A stretch of DNA of 64,000 bases from Thermoanaerobaculia bacterium (GTDB taxonomy: Bacteria; Acidobacteriota; Thermoanaerobaculia; Multivoradales; J023), in NCBI GenBank assembly GCA_030431255.1, contig JAUIJL010000029.1:51070-115069 (forward strand), written 5' to 3'. Below the pieces are notes generated by a model. It was not told the origin of the DNA. It saw nothing but the letters and a program-made list of their open reading frames with translations, and ran no database searches. Both the position numbers and the translations under genes were made by a program. Below, one piece after another: positions 8,745 through 17,514 of the stretch; position 1 is the first letter of the stretch; the number at the start of each line of letters is the position of its first letter.

Positions 8745-10597
8745 GAATTGGGCTCGTAGGTGATGGTCAAATAGCGATCGATGTCTGAGATTTGAGTGAC
8801 TTGCCGATGGCCGTCCGGCCAAAGGAGGTCGGCGGTCAACGGCCCGGTGGTGTCACCGAGGCCGAAGTGGAGACGTAGGTCCCGTTGGGAAAGGAAGCTG
8901 CCGCCGCTGCGGACCTCCTGGAGCCCCAGCAGCTCGTCACCGCGGCGTAGGGTCAGCCGGGCTCCCAAGGCGATCGGATTCGTGGGTGGGCCGACCAAGT
9001 GAAATCCCACCCAGTGGTGGTCGTTTTGCAGGCGGTTCTCGAAGATCTCCGGTCGATCGTTGGTGTGGGTCACCAGAAGATCCAACTTTCCGTCATTATT
9101 CCAATCGCCCACGGCCAAACCTCGGCTGACTTTCGGAGTGACCCATGGCGCTCCTGCCTGAGCGGATACGTCTTCGAAGGTGCCGTCGCCGCGATTCAGC
9201 CATACCTGATTGGGTTGGGCGTAACCGATGCCGCTCTCCAGCAGCTCGATGTTGTCGAGCACGTGACCGTTGACCACCGCCAAGTCCAGGTCGCCGTCGT
9301 TGTCGGCGTCGAACGCTTGCAGCCCCCAGCCCACATTGAGGTAGGAGCCGGCTTCGAGGCCGGCCTCGACGGTACGATCCTCAAAAAAAAGATTCGGACG
9401 TTGCAGGTAGAGGGTGTGAGACTCGAAGGAATAGTTGGTCACCGCGAGATCCTGCAGACCGTCACGATCCACGTCTGCCACCTCCAAGCCCATGCCCGAT
9501 TCCGCCCGACCGTTGCGGTTCAGCCCCAAGCCGGTGATCAAAGAGCGATCCTCGAAATAACCCTTGCCGTCGTTGACGTAGAAGCGGTTGTCCGTGCCGT
9601 CGTTGGCCACCAGGATGTCCGGAGCGCCATCGCCGGAGAGGTCGGTGATCACCACGCCGAATCCGCGATCTTCGAGACCTTGGTCGATGCCCCGCAAGTG
9701 GGCGACTTGCTCGAAGGTGCCGTCCCCGCGATTCAAATAGAGGTAGTCGGGTTGGCCGTCGAAGGCCACGGGCCGACAATAGCTTTCCAGGCTGCGGGCC
9801 GGGTCGCGGCACGACGGTGCCCGTTCCAAATCCACCTGCACATAGTTGGTCACGTAAAGGTCCAGATCGCCGTCGGCGTCGAGGTCGGCAAAGGCGCAAT
9901 TGGTGCCCCAGCCCTTGCCGTCGACCCCTGACGGCCCGCTGATTTCCTTGAAAGTGCCGTCGCCGAGGTTGTGGAAGAGCCGATCCTCACCGTAGTTGGT
10001 GATGAAAAAGTCAATCCAGCCGTCGGCATCGACATCGCCGACGCACATACCCATGCCGTATCCAGTGTCGCCGACACCGGCCCGCTCGGTGACGTCGATC
10101 CAGCGGCCGTCCCGCTGCTCGAAGAGGGCGTTGCGCGGCGTGCCCTCGAGGTGAGAGCCGGGAGTGGCGGCGCCGTTCAGCAAATAGATGTCCAGATCGC
10201 CGTCGCGGTCGAAGTCCAGCCAGCCGCCACCGCTGGCCACGGTTTCCACGTAGTGGCGTCGTCCGGATCGTCCGTCCTGATGTCGGAAATCGAGACCCGT
10301 TTGGCGACCGACCTCCACCAACCAACCGCCTTTTGCCGACTCGGGCTCTGAAGCTGTGGTGGCGGTCCTGAAATCTGAATCTTTCGAGTCTTGAAGGGGA
10401 GCAGGGGAGCACCCACCGAGCAGCAACAGCCCGATCGCCATCAAACCGCTCAACCACATCGCCATCACCCACGGAAATGAGCTTCCTCCGTGTCCCCGCG
10501 AAAGCGAAGAGTTTTTCCGGGCAGGCCCCGCAGGGGGCAAGGCAAGGGTAGCCTCGGAATGTATTCCGTGGCGCGGTTCGTCCGTGCGCGGGCTCAT
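8741..10597 (-). CDS. FG-GAP/VCBS beta-propeller lipoprotein with ASPIC_UnbV domain (CRTAC1-like)
   Basis: A 618-aa predicted lipoprotein. Multiple FG-GAP/VCBS blades carry calcium-binding DxDxDGxxD loops (DFDRDGDLDIYLLNG, DLDADGDLDLYVTNY, DADNDGDLDLAVVNG). The C-terminus is a typical ASPIC_UnbV domain (GARLTLRRGDELL, VRSGGSFLSQRDLRLHFGLG). The lipobox LLGGC puts Cys at residue 63, an unusually long N-terminus. ATG 10597 is kept because it overlaps the upstream stop (ATGA) and has AGGAGG 7 nt before it, but an internal start near 10468 would give a normal-length signal peptide. Family members are integrin-like surface propellers of unknown ligand. It is the fifth gene of the operon. Confidence 0.9.
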   Translation of the reverse strand: MSPRTDEPRHGIHSEATLALPPAGPARKNSSLSRGHGGSSFPWVMAMWLSGLMAIGLLLLGGCSPAPLQDSKDSDFRTATTASEPESAKGGWLVEVGRQTGLDFRHQDGRSGRRHYVETVASGGGWLDFDRDGDLDIYLLNGAATPGSHLEGTPRNALFEQRDGRWIDVTERAGVGDTGYGMGMCVGDVDADGWIDFFITNYGEDRLFHNLGDGTFKEISGPSGVDGKGWGTNCAFADLDADGDLDLYVTNYVQVDLERAPSCRDPARSLESYCRPVAFDGQPDYLYLNRGDGTFEQVAHLRGIDQGLEDRGFGVVITDLSGDGAPDILVANDGTDNRFYVNDGKGYFEDRSLITGLGLNRNGRAESGMGLEVADVDRDGLQDLAVTNYSFESHTLYLQRPNLFFEDRTVEAGLEAGSYLNVGWGLQAFDADNDGDLDLAVVNGHVLDNIELLESGIGYAQPNQVWLNRGDGTFEDVSAQAGAPWVTPKVSRGLAVGDWNNDGKLDLLVTHTNDRPEIFENRLQNDHHWVGFHLVGPPTNPIALGARLTLRRGDELLGLQEVRSGGSFLSQRDLRLHFGLGDTTGPLTADLLWPDGHRQVTQISDIDRYLTITYEPNS

Positions 10598-12894
10598 CGG
10601 TCCGCCTCCTCAGGTCCCTGCCAAATCTCGACCTCTGGCTCTCCCTGCTTCAGCAGGACGGTACGATCGATGGGCAGGTCGGTGAAGCTTTGGCGCTCGC
10701 CACCGGGCCAATCCACGTGGACCGCGTCCACCGATGAGGCCTGGCCCAATCCGAGCTCCACCTGTAGGCTCGACGACCCGAAGCTGCCACCGGAGGACAC
10801 CACCCGGTGCAGGGACCGGGCGCCGTCCGCGGTCTGCAGATCCACCCGTATCCGGGCGCCGATCGCGGCCCGATTAGCGCTCGTTCCTAGCAAGCGGAGG
10901 GTGAGCCAGCGGGCTCCATGACCCGGATTCTCAAAGACGGCGTTGGCGAAGATATCGCCGGTGAAGGCGCCTCCCATCACCGCCACCACATCCTGGTCGC
11001 CGTCGGAGTCGAGGTCGCCGAAGGCGATACCGTGACCCTTTTGCAGATGGCCGAAGCCACCCGAGAATGTGACGTCCTGGAAGCGGCGACCGCGATCGTT
11101 GCGCAACATGAGGTTGGGGACTTGGGAGCGGAAGTCCGGAGCGCCGGTGCCGAGGTAGAAGTCGAGCCAACCGTCGTTGTCCAGATCGCCGAAATTGCAG
11201 CCCATGGTCAACGACACGCGGTCCACGCCGGTGGCTCGGGAGACGTCCTCAAAGGTGCCGTCACCTCGGTTGCGATAGAGCCGTCCACGGCTACCGGGAC
11301 CGGGCGGCTCGACGTCCCGCAGCGGGCCGTGCTGAAGGTGTCGAGCACCGTGTCGGTGCAATAGGTCGGCCGCTGAAGGTGCCGAGCTGGTTTCGAAGTA
11401 GCTGTTGGCATAACCGGCGACATAGAGATCGAGCCAGCCGTCATTGTCGTAGTCGAAAAACCAGGTGGGGAAGCTGAACATCGGCTCCGCGACCCCGGCA
11501 GAGGCGGTGATGTCCTCGAAGGTCGAGCCGCTGTTGCGCCACAGCATGTTGGGCTCACCGAGACGCGAAATGAAGAGGTCGGGCCGTCCGTCGTTGTCGA
11601 CGTCTCCCCAGGTGACGCCTTTGACGAATCCATCGACCATCAGTCCGCGGGCGCGGGACACGTCCTCGAAGGTGCCGTCGCCCCGGTTGCGCAGCAGGCG
11701 GGAGGCATGGCGCTCGGGCCCGGCGGATTCGTGGCCGACGAAGAGATCCAGGTGACCGTCGAGGTCGAAGTCGGCCCAAGCAGCGGTTTGACCCGGACTA
11801 AAAGCCAACAAGCTCGCGGCCTCGGTCACGTCTTCGAATCGCCCCCCCATATTGCGCAACAGAGAGTCGGGATGTCGCCCCTCGGACATCAACCAGGCAC
11901 CGCGCAAGACTAGAACGTCGAGCAGCCCGTCGTTGTCATAGTCGCCGTGCACCAAATTGAGACCGCCGGTGATGCCCTCCAGGCCGGCCCGGCGGGTCCG
12001 TTCCTCGAATCGACCGTTGCCGAGGTTGTGGAAGAAACGCACGGGCTCGGTGAGGCCCCACGACGAAAAGAGCACATCCAATCGGCCGTCACCGTCCAAA
12101 TCGTCGAGCACCACACCTCCGGCCCGTCCCTCCGTGGCGAGCCCGAAGTGGTGGGCGCGGTTGGGGAAGCGGCCGATGTCGAATTCAGAGTCGAAGATGT
12201 CGGGCGGTAACCGTCTTTCTTCGGGGATTCCATCGGGATAGAGGCCGAGGGCCATGGCGGTCAGGTTGTAGAGCCACAGGCTCTCTAGGTCGCCGGGGTC
12301 TGCGGCGAGCAGGTCGCCGTAGGTTTCGAAGGCCTGCTCGGTGAATCGTCGCTGTCGGTGGCGGCCATCGCCTTCCAGGGGCAGAATGCAGGCTTCGGCC
12401 GAGTGGCCCTCCAAGCAATTCTGCTGCTCGGCGGCCCGCAAATAGGCGACGGCCAGGCCCGTGTGCACGGTGTGTTGAAACGACGGCAGGATTTGATGCT
12501 CGGGATCCTTCACCCAATCGAGCAGCGCACGGTAGCGTTCGATCGCTCGCTCGGACTGACCGGAGCGCAAGAGCTCGTTGGCCCGGCGCAGCTCCAGCTC
12601 GGCTCGGCGTCCGACTTTTTCAGGCTCGGCGTCGGCCAGGAGCAGGTCGACCAAGCGATCGTTGAGGAATGGGTGATTTCTCGGATTCGCCTGATCCGCG
12701 AGGGCGGCGAGCCGTTTGGCCATGCGCTCGGTGGCGGCGGAACGGGCGGGGGCCTCGGAGCGGTCGGCTTGCGTCGGGACCTGCTCGGAATCGGCCGGGT
12801 CCGGGGCGGGGCGGCAAGCGCTCAGGCTCGAAAGGCCGACGACCAAAATGCTCGTCCACTTCCGCCAGGATCGGCCTTGAGAGCATCCGTTCAA
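10594..12894 (-). CDS. TPR plus FG-GAP/VCBS beta-propeller lipoprotein with ASPIC_UnbV domain
   Basis: A 766-aa protein with a canonical lipobox (SLSAC, Cys27). An N-terminal helical TPR-like region (about 45-220: ELRRANELLRSGQSERAIERY, AFETYGDLLAADPGD) is followed by at least six FG-GAP/VCBS blades (about 240-670; DDLDGDGRLDVLFSSWG, GDYDNDGLLDVLVLRG, GDVDNDGRPDLFISR) and a C-terminal ASPIC_UnbV domain (GARIRVDL, VVSSGGSFGSSSLQVELGLG). It combines in one chain the two architectures that alternate as separate genes in this operon. It overlaps its neighbours by 4 nt on both sides. Cell-surface or periplasmic-face location is inferred from the lipobox. Confidence 0.9.
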   Translation of the reverse strand: MNGCSQGRSWRKWTSILVVGLSSLSACRPAPDPADSEQVPTQADRSEAPARSAATERMAKRLAALADQANPRNHPFLNDRLVDLLLADAEPEKVGRRAELELRRANELLRSGQSERAIERYRALLDWVKDPEHQILPSFQHTVHTGLAVAYLRAAEQQNCLEGHSAEACILPLEGDGRHRQRRFTEQAFETYGDLLAADPGDLESLWLYNLTAMALGLYPDGIPEERRLPPDIFDSEFDIGRFPNRAHHFGLATEGRAGGVVLDDLDGDGRLDVLFSSWGLTEPVRFFHNLGNGRFEERTRRAGLEGITGGLNLVHGDYDNDGLLDVLVLRGAWLMSEGRHPDSLLRNMGGRFEDVTEAASLLAFSPGQTAAWADFDLDGHLDLFVGHESAGPERHASRLLRNRGDGTFEDVSRARGLMVDGFVKGVTWGDVDNDGRPDLFISRLGEPNMLWRNSGSTFEDITASAGVAEPMFSFPTWFFDYDNDGWLDLYVAGYANSYFETSSAPSAADLLHRHGARHLQHGPLRDVEPPGPGSRGRLYRNRGDGTFEDVSRATGVDRVSLTMGCNFGDLDNDGWLDFYLGTGAPDFRSQVPNLMLRNDRGRRFQDVTFSGGFGHLQKGHGIAFGDLDSDGDQDVVAVMGGAFTGDIFANAVFENPGHGARWLTLRLLGTSANRAAIGARIRVDLQTADGARSLHRVVSSGGSFGSSSLQVELGLGQASSVDAVHVDWPGGERQSFTDLPIDRTVLLKQGEPEVEIWQGPEEADR

Positions 12895-14018
12895 GGGTTT
12901 GCTCCCGCGTCGATGTCGGCTCGGTTGGAAGGGGAACGCTCGGCCTCGACGGCCGCCGCCCGTTGCAACAGGGGAGCTGCTTCATCGGCTCTGCCGGTCC
13001 GTTGGAGCAGCTCGGCCAGGGTTTTGAGGGCCGGTAAGTAATTCGGATCCGTTTCCAAGGCTTGGTTGAGATGGCTTTCAGCCTCCTGCCGAAGATCCAA
13101 CCGCAGAAGGGCCAAAGCCAGATTGACCCTGGCCTCGATGCGCTCGGGGTCGATCGTCATCGTGTGCCGGAGATCGTTCACCGCTCGCCGAAAGTCTTTC
13201 CTGGCGATGGCTTTCAACGCGCGATGCTCGAAGTAGGTCGCGTCGCGGCGGAGATTCTGGATCTTGGATGCGACAGGGTCGACGAGGATCAGGGCCGAGC
13301 GAGTGAGGTGGTTGGTGCCGACATCCGCCAATAGCTGCTCAGCCTTTTCGATTTGGCCCGCCTGCCGATAGGCCATGGCCAGGGAGTAGCGAATCGCGGT
13401 GCTCTCGCTGTCCGCGCGGGCGCCTTCGAGCCATTCGATCGCCTCTTCAGCCCGGCCCTGCTCGAGGGCCACCCGGCCGAGACCGAGCCGCGCCCGTTCG
13501 CATCGCTCGTCGATGGCCAAGGCTGCCCGGAAATAGTTGCCCGCCGGCTCCAAGTCGTGGCGGTCCAGGAGATTTTCCCCCAAATAGACGTGGAGGGCGG
13601 GATGATCGGGCCGCAGCTTGAGCGCCGCGCGGAAGGCGTCTGCCGAGGCTTGCCAACGGCCTTCTTGGCGTTCCGCCAGACCGAGCAAATGGGGCCAACG
13701 CGCTTCTTGGGGCTCCAGCTGGTGGGCGGCTCGATAGAGCTCGGCGGCCACGGCGTGGTGAGAGTAAGCATGGTAGATCCGTCCCAGCTCGCCGTAGGCC
13801 TCCGCCCGATGCCGATCACCGGCTCGCTCGTCGGCGAGGATTCGACTCAGGTTTTGGTGGGCCCGTTCGAATTGCTCCCGGACCGGGGGATCGAGCTCTG
13901 TGAGGTCCGGTAGCTCCGGCGGAGGCGGCAGGGCGGGGGCCGGCGTCGGAGCGGGAGCGCAGGCCGCCCAGGTGAGAGCGATGACCGTCACGCAAGCCAG
14001 TGGGATCCTCAAGCTCAT
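12891..14018 (-). CDS. TPR-repeat lipoprotein
   Basis: A 375-aa tetratricopeptide protein. A signal peptide ends in WAACAPAP (Cys20, near-lipobox), then a Pro-rich linker (22-40) and about eight TPR units to residue 360 (AYGELGRIYHAYSHHAVAAELY, HVYLGENLLDRHDLEPAGNYF, ARVNLALALLRLDLRQEAESHL). It has no catalytic motif; the role is probably as a scaffold for a partner made from the same operon. ATG 14018 overlaps the stop of the upstream FG-GAP gene, and its own stop overlaps the next start, both 4 nt. TPR and FG-GAP genes alternate here, which suggests paired products. Confidence 0.88.
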   Translation of the reverse strand: MSLRIPLACVTVIALTWAACAPAPTPAPALPPPPELPDLTELDPPVREQFERAHQNLSRILADERAGDRHRAEAYGELGRIYHAYSHHAVAAELYRAAHQLEPQEARWPHLLGLAERQEGRWQASADAFRAALKLRPDHPALHVYLGENLLDRHDLEPAGNYFRAALAIDERCERARLGLGRVALEQGRAEEAIEWLEGARADSESTAIRYSLAMAYRQAGQIEKAEQLLADVGTNHLTRSALILVDPVASKIQNLRRDATYFEHRALKAIARKDFRRAVNDLRHTMTIDPERIEARVNLALALLRLDLRQEAESHLNQALETDPNYLPALKTLAELLQRTGRADEAAPLLQRAAAVEAERSPSNRADIDAGANP

Positions 14019-15862
14019 TTCGCGATGTCTCCGGTCCGCACCGGTCCCGGAGGGCGGGAAACGCCGTTTTGGCGGATCACATGGTAGCGGCCCGAGCTCA
14101 GGTCGGTGATCTGCCGGCGCTCATCGTCGGGCCAGCGGATCTCGATGCGATCCCATCCAGCGGACTCTCCGAGGCCGAAGATCAGCCGCGGGTCGCTGGA
14201 GGACAAATAACCGAGGGTGCGCCGGACGGTGCGGAGAAGCACCTTTTCTCCTCGATGCATCCGGACCTCCGCGCCGAGGGCGGCTCGGCCTTCCCGGGTC
14301 AGCAATTGCAGGCCGATCCAATGGGATCGGGAGCCGATTTGGTTGAGCAGGACCTCCGCGGGGCCATGGTTGTTGATCAGCACCAAATCGGAATCGCCGT
14401 CGTTGTCCAAATCGCCGACGGCCAAGCCACGGCTGACCTCCAGGCGTTGCAAGGCCGGGGCCGCAGCCGTCCAATCCGTGAATTGGCCGCCCTGGTTTCG
14501 GAGCAGCTGATTGGGTTGGCGCAGGGCGGGCTCGATGCCTTGAGACCGCTGTGCTGGAATCAGCTTCACCTCGCCGTTGATCGCCACCACATCCAGCCAA
14601 CCGTCGTTGTCCACATCCACCAACGCGGTGCCGAAACCGGTCATGGGAATGCTGCCGGCGGCTAAGCCGGCGGCAGTGCTCTGGTCGAGGAAAAGGCCCG
14701 CACCGTCGTTGCGGTAAAGGGTGTTGGACTCTCCCGCCAAATGGGTCATGAAGAGGTCGAGATCGTTGTCGCCGTCCACATCACCGGCGTCGACTCCCAT
14801 GCTGGCCTGGGCCCGTCCGAGGGCGTCCACAGCCACGCCGCGCAAGAGCGCTTGCTCTTCCAACCGGGGCAGGCCCCAAGGGAGCGAGCCGGAGGCGTCG
14901 CGGGACATCCAAAGAAAGTTAGGGGCTTGGTCATTGGCGACATAGATGTCCTGGCGGCCGTCCCCGTCGGCGTCGAAGACGATCACCCCGAGACCGGCCT
15001 CGGCGCGGGTCGAAATCCCGAGCTGGTCCGAGATATCGACGAAGGACACGCGATCCCCGCTGCTCTGGTTGAGGAAAAGGCGATCCGGCTCCGGTGGGTG
15101 GGTGCGCGGCCCGCAATAATCCGGGGCCCCATGTTTGTCCACACAGGGTTTGTGGCTCCACAGCCGGAACACCGTGTAGCTCGCCAGATAGAGATCGAGC
15201 AGACCGTCGTCGTTGATGTCGACAAAGGCCGCTGAGGTGGACCACCGATCGTCGTCGGCGCCGGACTGCTCAATGACGTCCGAAAAAGTGCCGTCGCCGT
15301 GGTTGAGCCACAGGTGATTGTTTCCGAAGCAGGTGACGTAAATATCCGGAAAGCCGTCTTGGTTAATGTCGCCGACCGTGGCACCCAGGCCGTAGCAGGT
15401 GCCGTGGATTCCCGATGCCTCGGTAACGTCGACAAAGCCGGCTCGGCTGCCTTCCGGACCGTCTGAGAGGTCGTTGCGGAACAACCTGTCGGTGGCGAGG
15501 GGCGTGTCCTCGGGCGAGCTGACCTCGGGCGGCTGGACCTGCAAGGGGCCGCCCTGGACCAGGTAGACGTCGAGGTCGCCGTCTTGATCGAAGTCCAATA
15601 GGGCCACGCCAGAGCCCATGATTTCGTTGAAGTAGAGCTCACCGGACATGCCGTTTTCATGACGAAACTCCAGGCCGGACTGCGCGGCTCGCTCGACGAA
15701 GATTTCAGTCGGGGGCGTCGGTGGGGCGGTGCAAGCGACGGCGAGGCTCGCGGCGATCCAACACAGCACAGCCCGGAGAGAGGGTGTCGCCCGGAGAGAC
15801 GGTGTCGCCCGGAGAGGCCGTGCGGCCCGGGGAAACGGGCAATGCCGGGAGGTGAGGCTCAA
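14015..15862 (-). CDS. FG-GAP/VCBS beta-propeller lipoprotein with ASPIC_UnbV domain (CRTAC1-like), TTG start
   Basis: A 615-aa integrin-like propeller. It starts at TTG 15862, overlapping the TGA of the TPR gene upstream (TTGA), which matches the coupling at every other junction of the operon. The N-terminal region holds a repeated SLRATP unit encoded by an 18-bp tandem repeat, then a hydrophobic core and LAVAC (near-lipobox, Cys44). FG-GAP blades follow from about 55 (LDFDQDGDLDVYLVQGG, GDINQDGFPDIYVTCFG, FDADGDGRQDIYVAND, GDVDGDNDLDLFMTHL, VDVDNDGWLDVVAING), then ASPIC_UnbV (GAEVRMHRGEKVLLRTV). It lacks the N-terminal TPR region of its paralogue at 10594-12894. Confidence 0.9.
   Translation of the reverse strand: MSLTSRHCPFPRAARPLRATPSLRATPSLRAVLCWIAASLAVACTAPPTPPTEIFVERAAQSGLEFRHENGMSGELYFNEIMGSGVALLDFDQDGDLDVYLVQGGPLQVQPPEVSSPEDTPLATDRLFRNDLSDGPEGSRAGFVDVTEASGIHGTCYGLGATVGDINQDGFPDIYVTCFGNNHLWLNHGDGTFSDVIEQSGADDDRWSTSAAFVDINDDGLLDLYLASYTVFRLWSHKPCVDKHGAPDYCGPRTHPPEPDRLFLNQSSGDRVSFVDISDQLGISTRAEAGLGVIVFDADGDGRQDIYVANDQAPNFLWMSRDASGSLPWGLPRLEEQALLRGVAVDALGRAQASMGVDAGDVDGDNDLDLFMTHLAGESNTLYRNDGAGLFLDQSTAAGLAAGSIPMTGFGTALVDVDNDGWLDVVAINGEVKLIPAQRSQGIEPALRQPNQLLRNQGGQFTDWTAAAPALQRLEVSRGLAVGDLDNDGDSDLVLINNHGPAEVLLNQIGSRSHWIGLQLLTREGRAALGAEVRMHRGEKVLLRTVRRTLGYLSSSDPRLIFGLGESAGWDRIEIRWPDDERRQITDLSSGRYHVIRQNGVSRPPGPVRTGDIAK
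15771..15824. repeat. 18-bp tandem repeat, about three copies, inside a signal-peptide coding region
   Basis: Units at 15771-15788, 15789-15806 and 15807-15824, each beginning GCCCGGAGAG on the + strand. The first two differ at one base; the third diverges in its last 8 bases. The length is a multiple of three, so copies add or remove six residues (SLRATP) in the n-region of the 615-aa propeller without shifting frame. Confidence 0.8.
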
Positions 15863-17253
15863 TCGGAAAGCCTCCGCTGGTAGGTCTCGAGCCGTGGATC
15901 CGACGCCGGGGCTTCGGCCAGCAGATCCAGGGCAGCCTGCCGATCACCCCGGGCCAAGACCACATCGATCAGGGCGGTGCGGTAAGGAGCGAACCACGGC
16001 ACCAGCTCCACAGCCCGTCGCATGGCGGCTTCGGCCTCGGATTCCCGACCGGTTATGAGGTGCAGCCGACCCGCGGCGAAATGAAATGGGCCGTGGTTGG
16101 GGTCGAGCACGAGGGCCTTCTCCAAATAGGCCTGGGCTTGATCGAGCTCGCGAAGCTCGATGTGGATCATGATCAATTGCGTGTGGGCCCCCAGGTGGTC
16201 GGGCTGTAGCTCGAGCGCGCGCTCGAAGATCTCCCGGCTGCGTTCTCCTTGTCCGGCTTCCCGGACCGCTTGCCCGAGGTCCGCAAGCCGTGACGTCTGA
16301 GCTTCGGGGTCCGTGAGCAGTGTTTCGATCCACGGCCAAGCCGCATCCACCTGACCGGCTTTGATCTGGGCTTCCGCCAAGCGTTGACGGAATGCGCTCG
16401 GCGCTGGACCTAGAACCGAGTCGAGCTCGGCTCCGAGCTGCTCCAAGACTTGGAGCTCCTGTCGCGGGGTGAGCTGGGTGCGACGTCCGGGGCTGGGGAG
16501 GCCGCGGGTCAGCTCGTGTTTCTCCAGGGCGTCGGTGGCGGCCTGCTCGTCACCCAGACGTCGGAACAAATTCGCCGCCAACACATAGGTTTCCGCCTGC
16601 ACGGGGTCGACGCTGATCGCGTGCCGCGCCATTTCGGCCGCCTTGTCGAAGCGGCCGAGCCGTTGGTAAATTTTGGCGGCCTGCAGTCGAGCGGCGTAGG
16701 CATCGGGCCGTAAACTCAGGGCTTTTTCGATCGCCGCCAAGGCTTTGCTCGGCTCGGATTCCATCAAGATTTGAGCGCTCAGCAGGGCCGTGTCGAAGCG
16801 CATGCCGGCACTTTCGTCGGAAGCACTGTTCTCGGCTCGGTCCAACGTCTCGGTCAGCGGCGCCAGGACCTCCAAGGCCTCCGGCAGCTTGCGAAGACGA
16901 TAGAGGGAGCGGGCCAAGTGCAGGCGCACCTGGGCATCGTCGGGGTCTCGCTGCAAATAGGCCCGGAAGGCCTCGATGCCATGGGTCAGGCTGCCCTCAT
17001 GCCCGGAAATCCAGCCGATGCCCATGTGCCGCCGGGAGTCGAGCCGATCCGGATGCTGCTCGAGATCCTGGGCAAAGTAGTGCCGCGCCCAGTCGTTTTG
17101 GCCCAAGGCGGCGGCGTTCATACCCCGGTGGTAATCCAAGTCTGGATCGATCGCCGGTGCACAGGCGAGACTTAGACCGAAGATCAGAAACGAGATGAAA
17201 GCGGATGCTGGTTGTTCAGCCGGTCTCGGGGGACCGGATCGAGCGAGCGGCAT
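15859..17253 (-). CDS. TPR-repeat lipoprotein (first gene of six-gene operon)
   Basis: A 464-aa tetratricopeptide protein opening the operon. The start is uncertain. ATG 17253 gives a normal signal peptide ending in LSLACAP (near-lipobox). In-frame ATG 17271 and TTG 17307 lie upstream but lack a Shine-Dalgarno, and the stretch between contains a perfect TATAAT and a rare ATA codon, which favours the short form. About ten TPR-like units follow (AYLQRDPDDAQVRLHLARSL, ALSLRPDAYAARLQAAKIYQ, ALELQPDHLGAHTQLIMIH, ALVLDPNHGPFHFAAGRLH). There is no enzymatic motif. Its stop overlaps the TTG of the following FG-GAP gene. It is divergent from the ABC operon at 17515. Confidence 0.85.
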   Translation of the reverse strand: MPLARSGPPRPAEQPASAFISFLIFGLSLACAPAIDPDLDYHRGMNAAALGQNDWARHYFAQDLEQHPDRLDSRRHMGIGWISGHEGSLTHGIEAFRAYLQRDPDDAQVRLHLARSLYRLRKLPEALEVLAPLTETLDRAENSASDESAGMRFDTALLSAQILMESEPSKALAAIEKALSLRPDAYAARLQAAKIYQRLGRFDKAAEMARHAISVDPVQAETYVLAANLFRRLGDEQAATDALEKHELTRGLPSPGRRTQLTPRQELQVLEQLGAELDSVLGPAPSAFRQRLAEAQIKAGQVDAAWPWIETLLTDPEAQTSRLADLGQAVREAGQGERSREIFERALELQPDHLGAHTQLIMIHIELRELDQAQAYLEKALVLDPNHGPFHFAAGRLHLITGRESEAEAAMRRAVELVPWFAPYRTALIDVVLARGDRQAALDLLAEAPASDPRLETYQRRLSD

Positions 17254-17260
17254 GATTCGG

Positions 17261-17266
17261 ATTATA
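17261..17266 (-). promoter_or_regulatory. candidate -10 element of the six-gene operon
   Basis: A perfect TATAAT on the minus strand lies 7 nt upstream of ATG 17253, so transcription from it would begin at or just before the start codon (possible leaderless mRNA). I see no good -35 at the usual distance. Confidence 0.35.
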
Positions 17267-17514
17267 TCCATCTTCAGGAGGAGCGGGGCTTCGGTCCACG
17301 GCGGCAAGCTCTGGGTTGCGGGGCCGAACCTCTTCAGTTGGAACGAATTTTGCTTTTTCCATCTAGGAATGACGAATTGACGGGAGACGTCCCGTCTCTA
17401 TGGCGGGTCCGGGGTGCCAATCTGGCGCTTCGCGGGTCCAGAAGCATCAAAATTGCGCAACCCTTAACCCGAGACATGCGGGTTCAACCTGGAGCTCAGC
17501 ACTGAGGGGTTTCC

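Noticed and set aside
8999..9931. 310-aa antisense frame over the FG-GAP gene, rich in Val, Gly and His
   Set aside because: It is the complement of repeated DxDxDGxxD coding sequence. Similar frames lie opposite the other FG-GAP genes (for example 10918-11364 and 14000-14665).
17271..17307. Longer N-terminus for the first TPR gene of the six-gene operon
   Set aside because: The extra codons include a perfect TATAAT and a rare ATA codon, and no ribosome site precedes either upstream start. It is not fully excluded.
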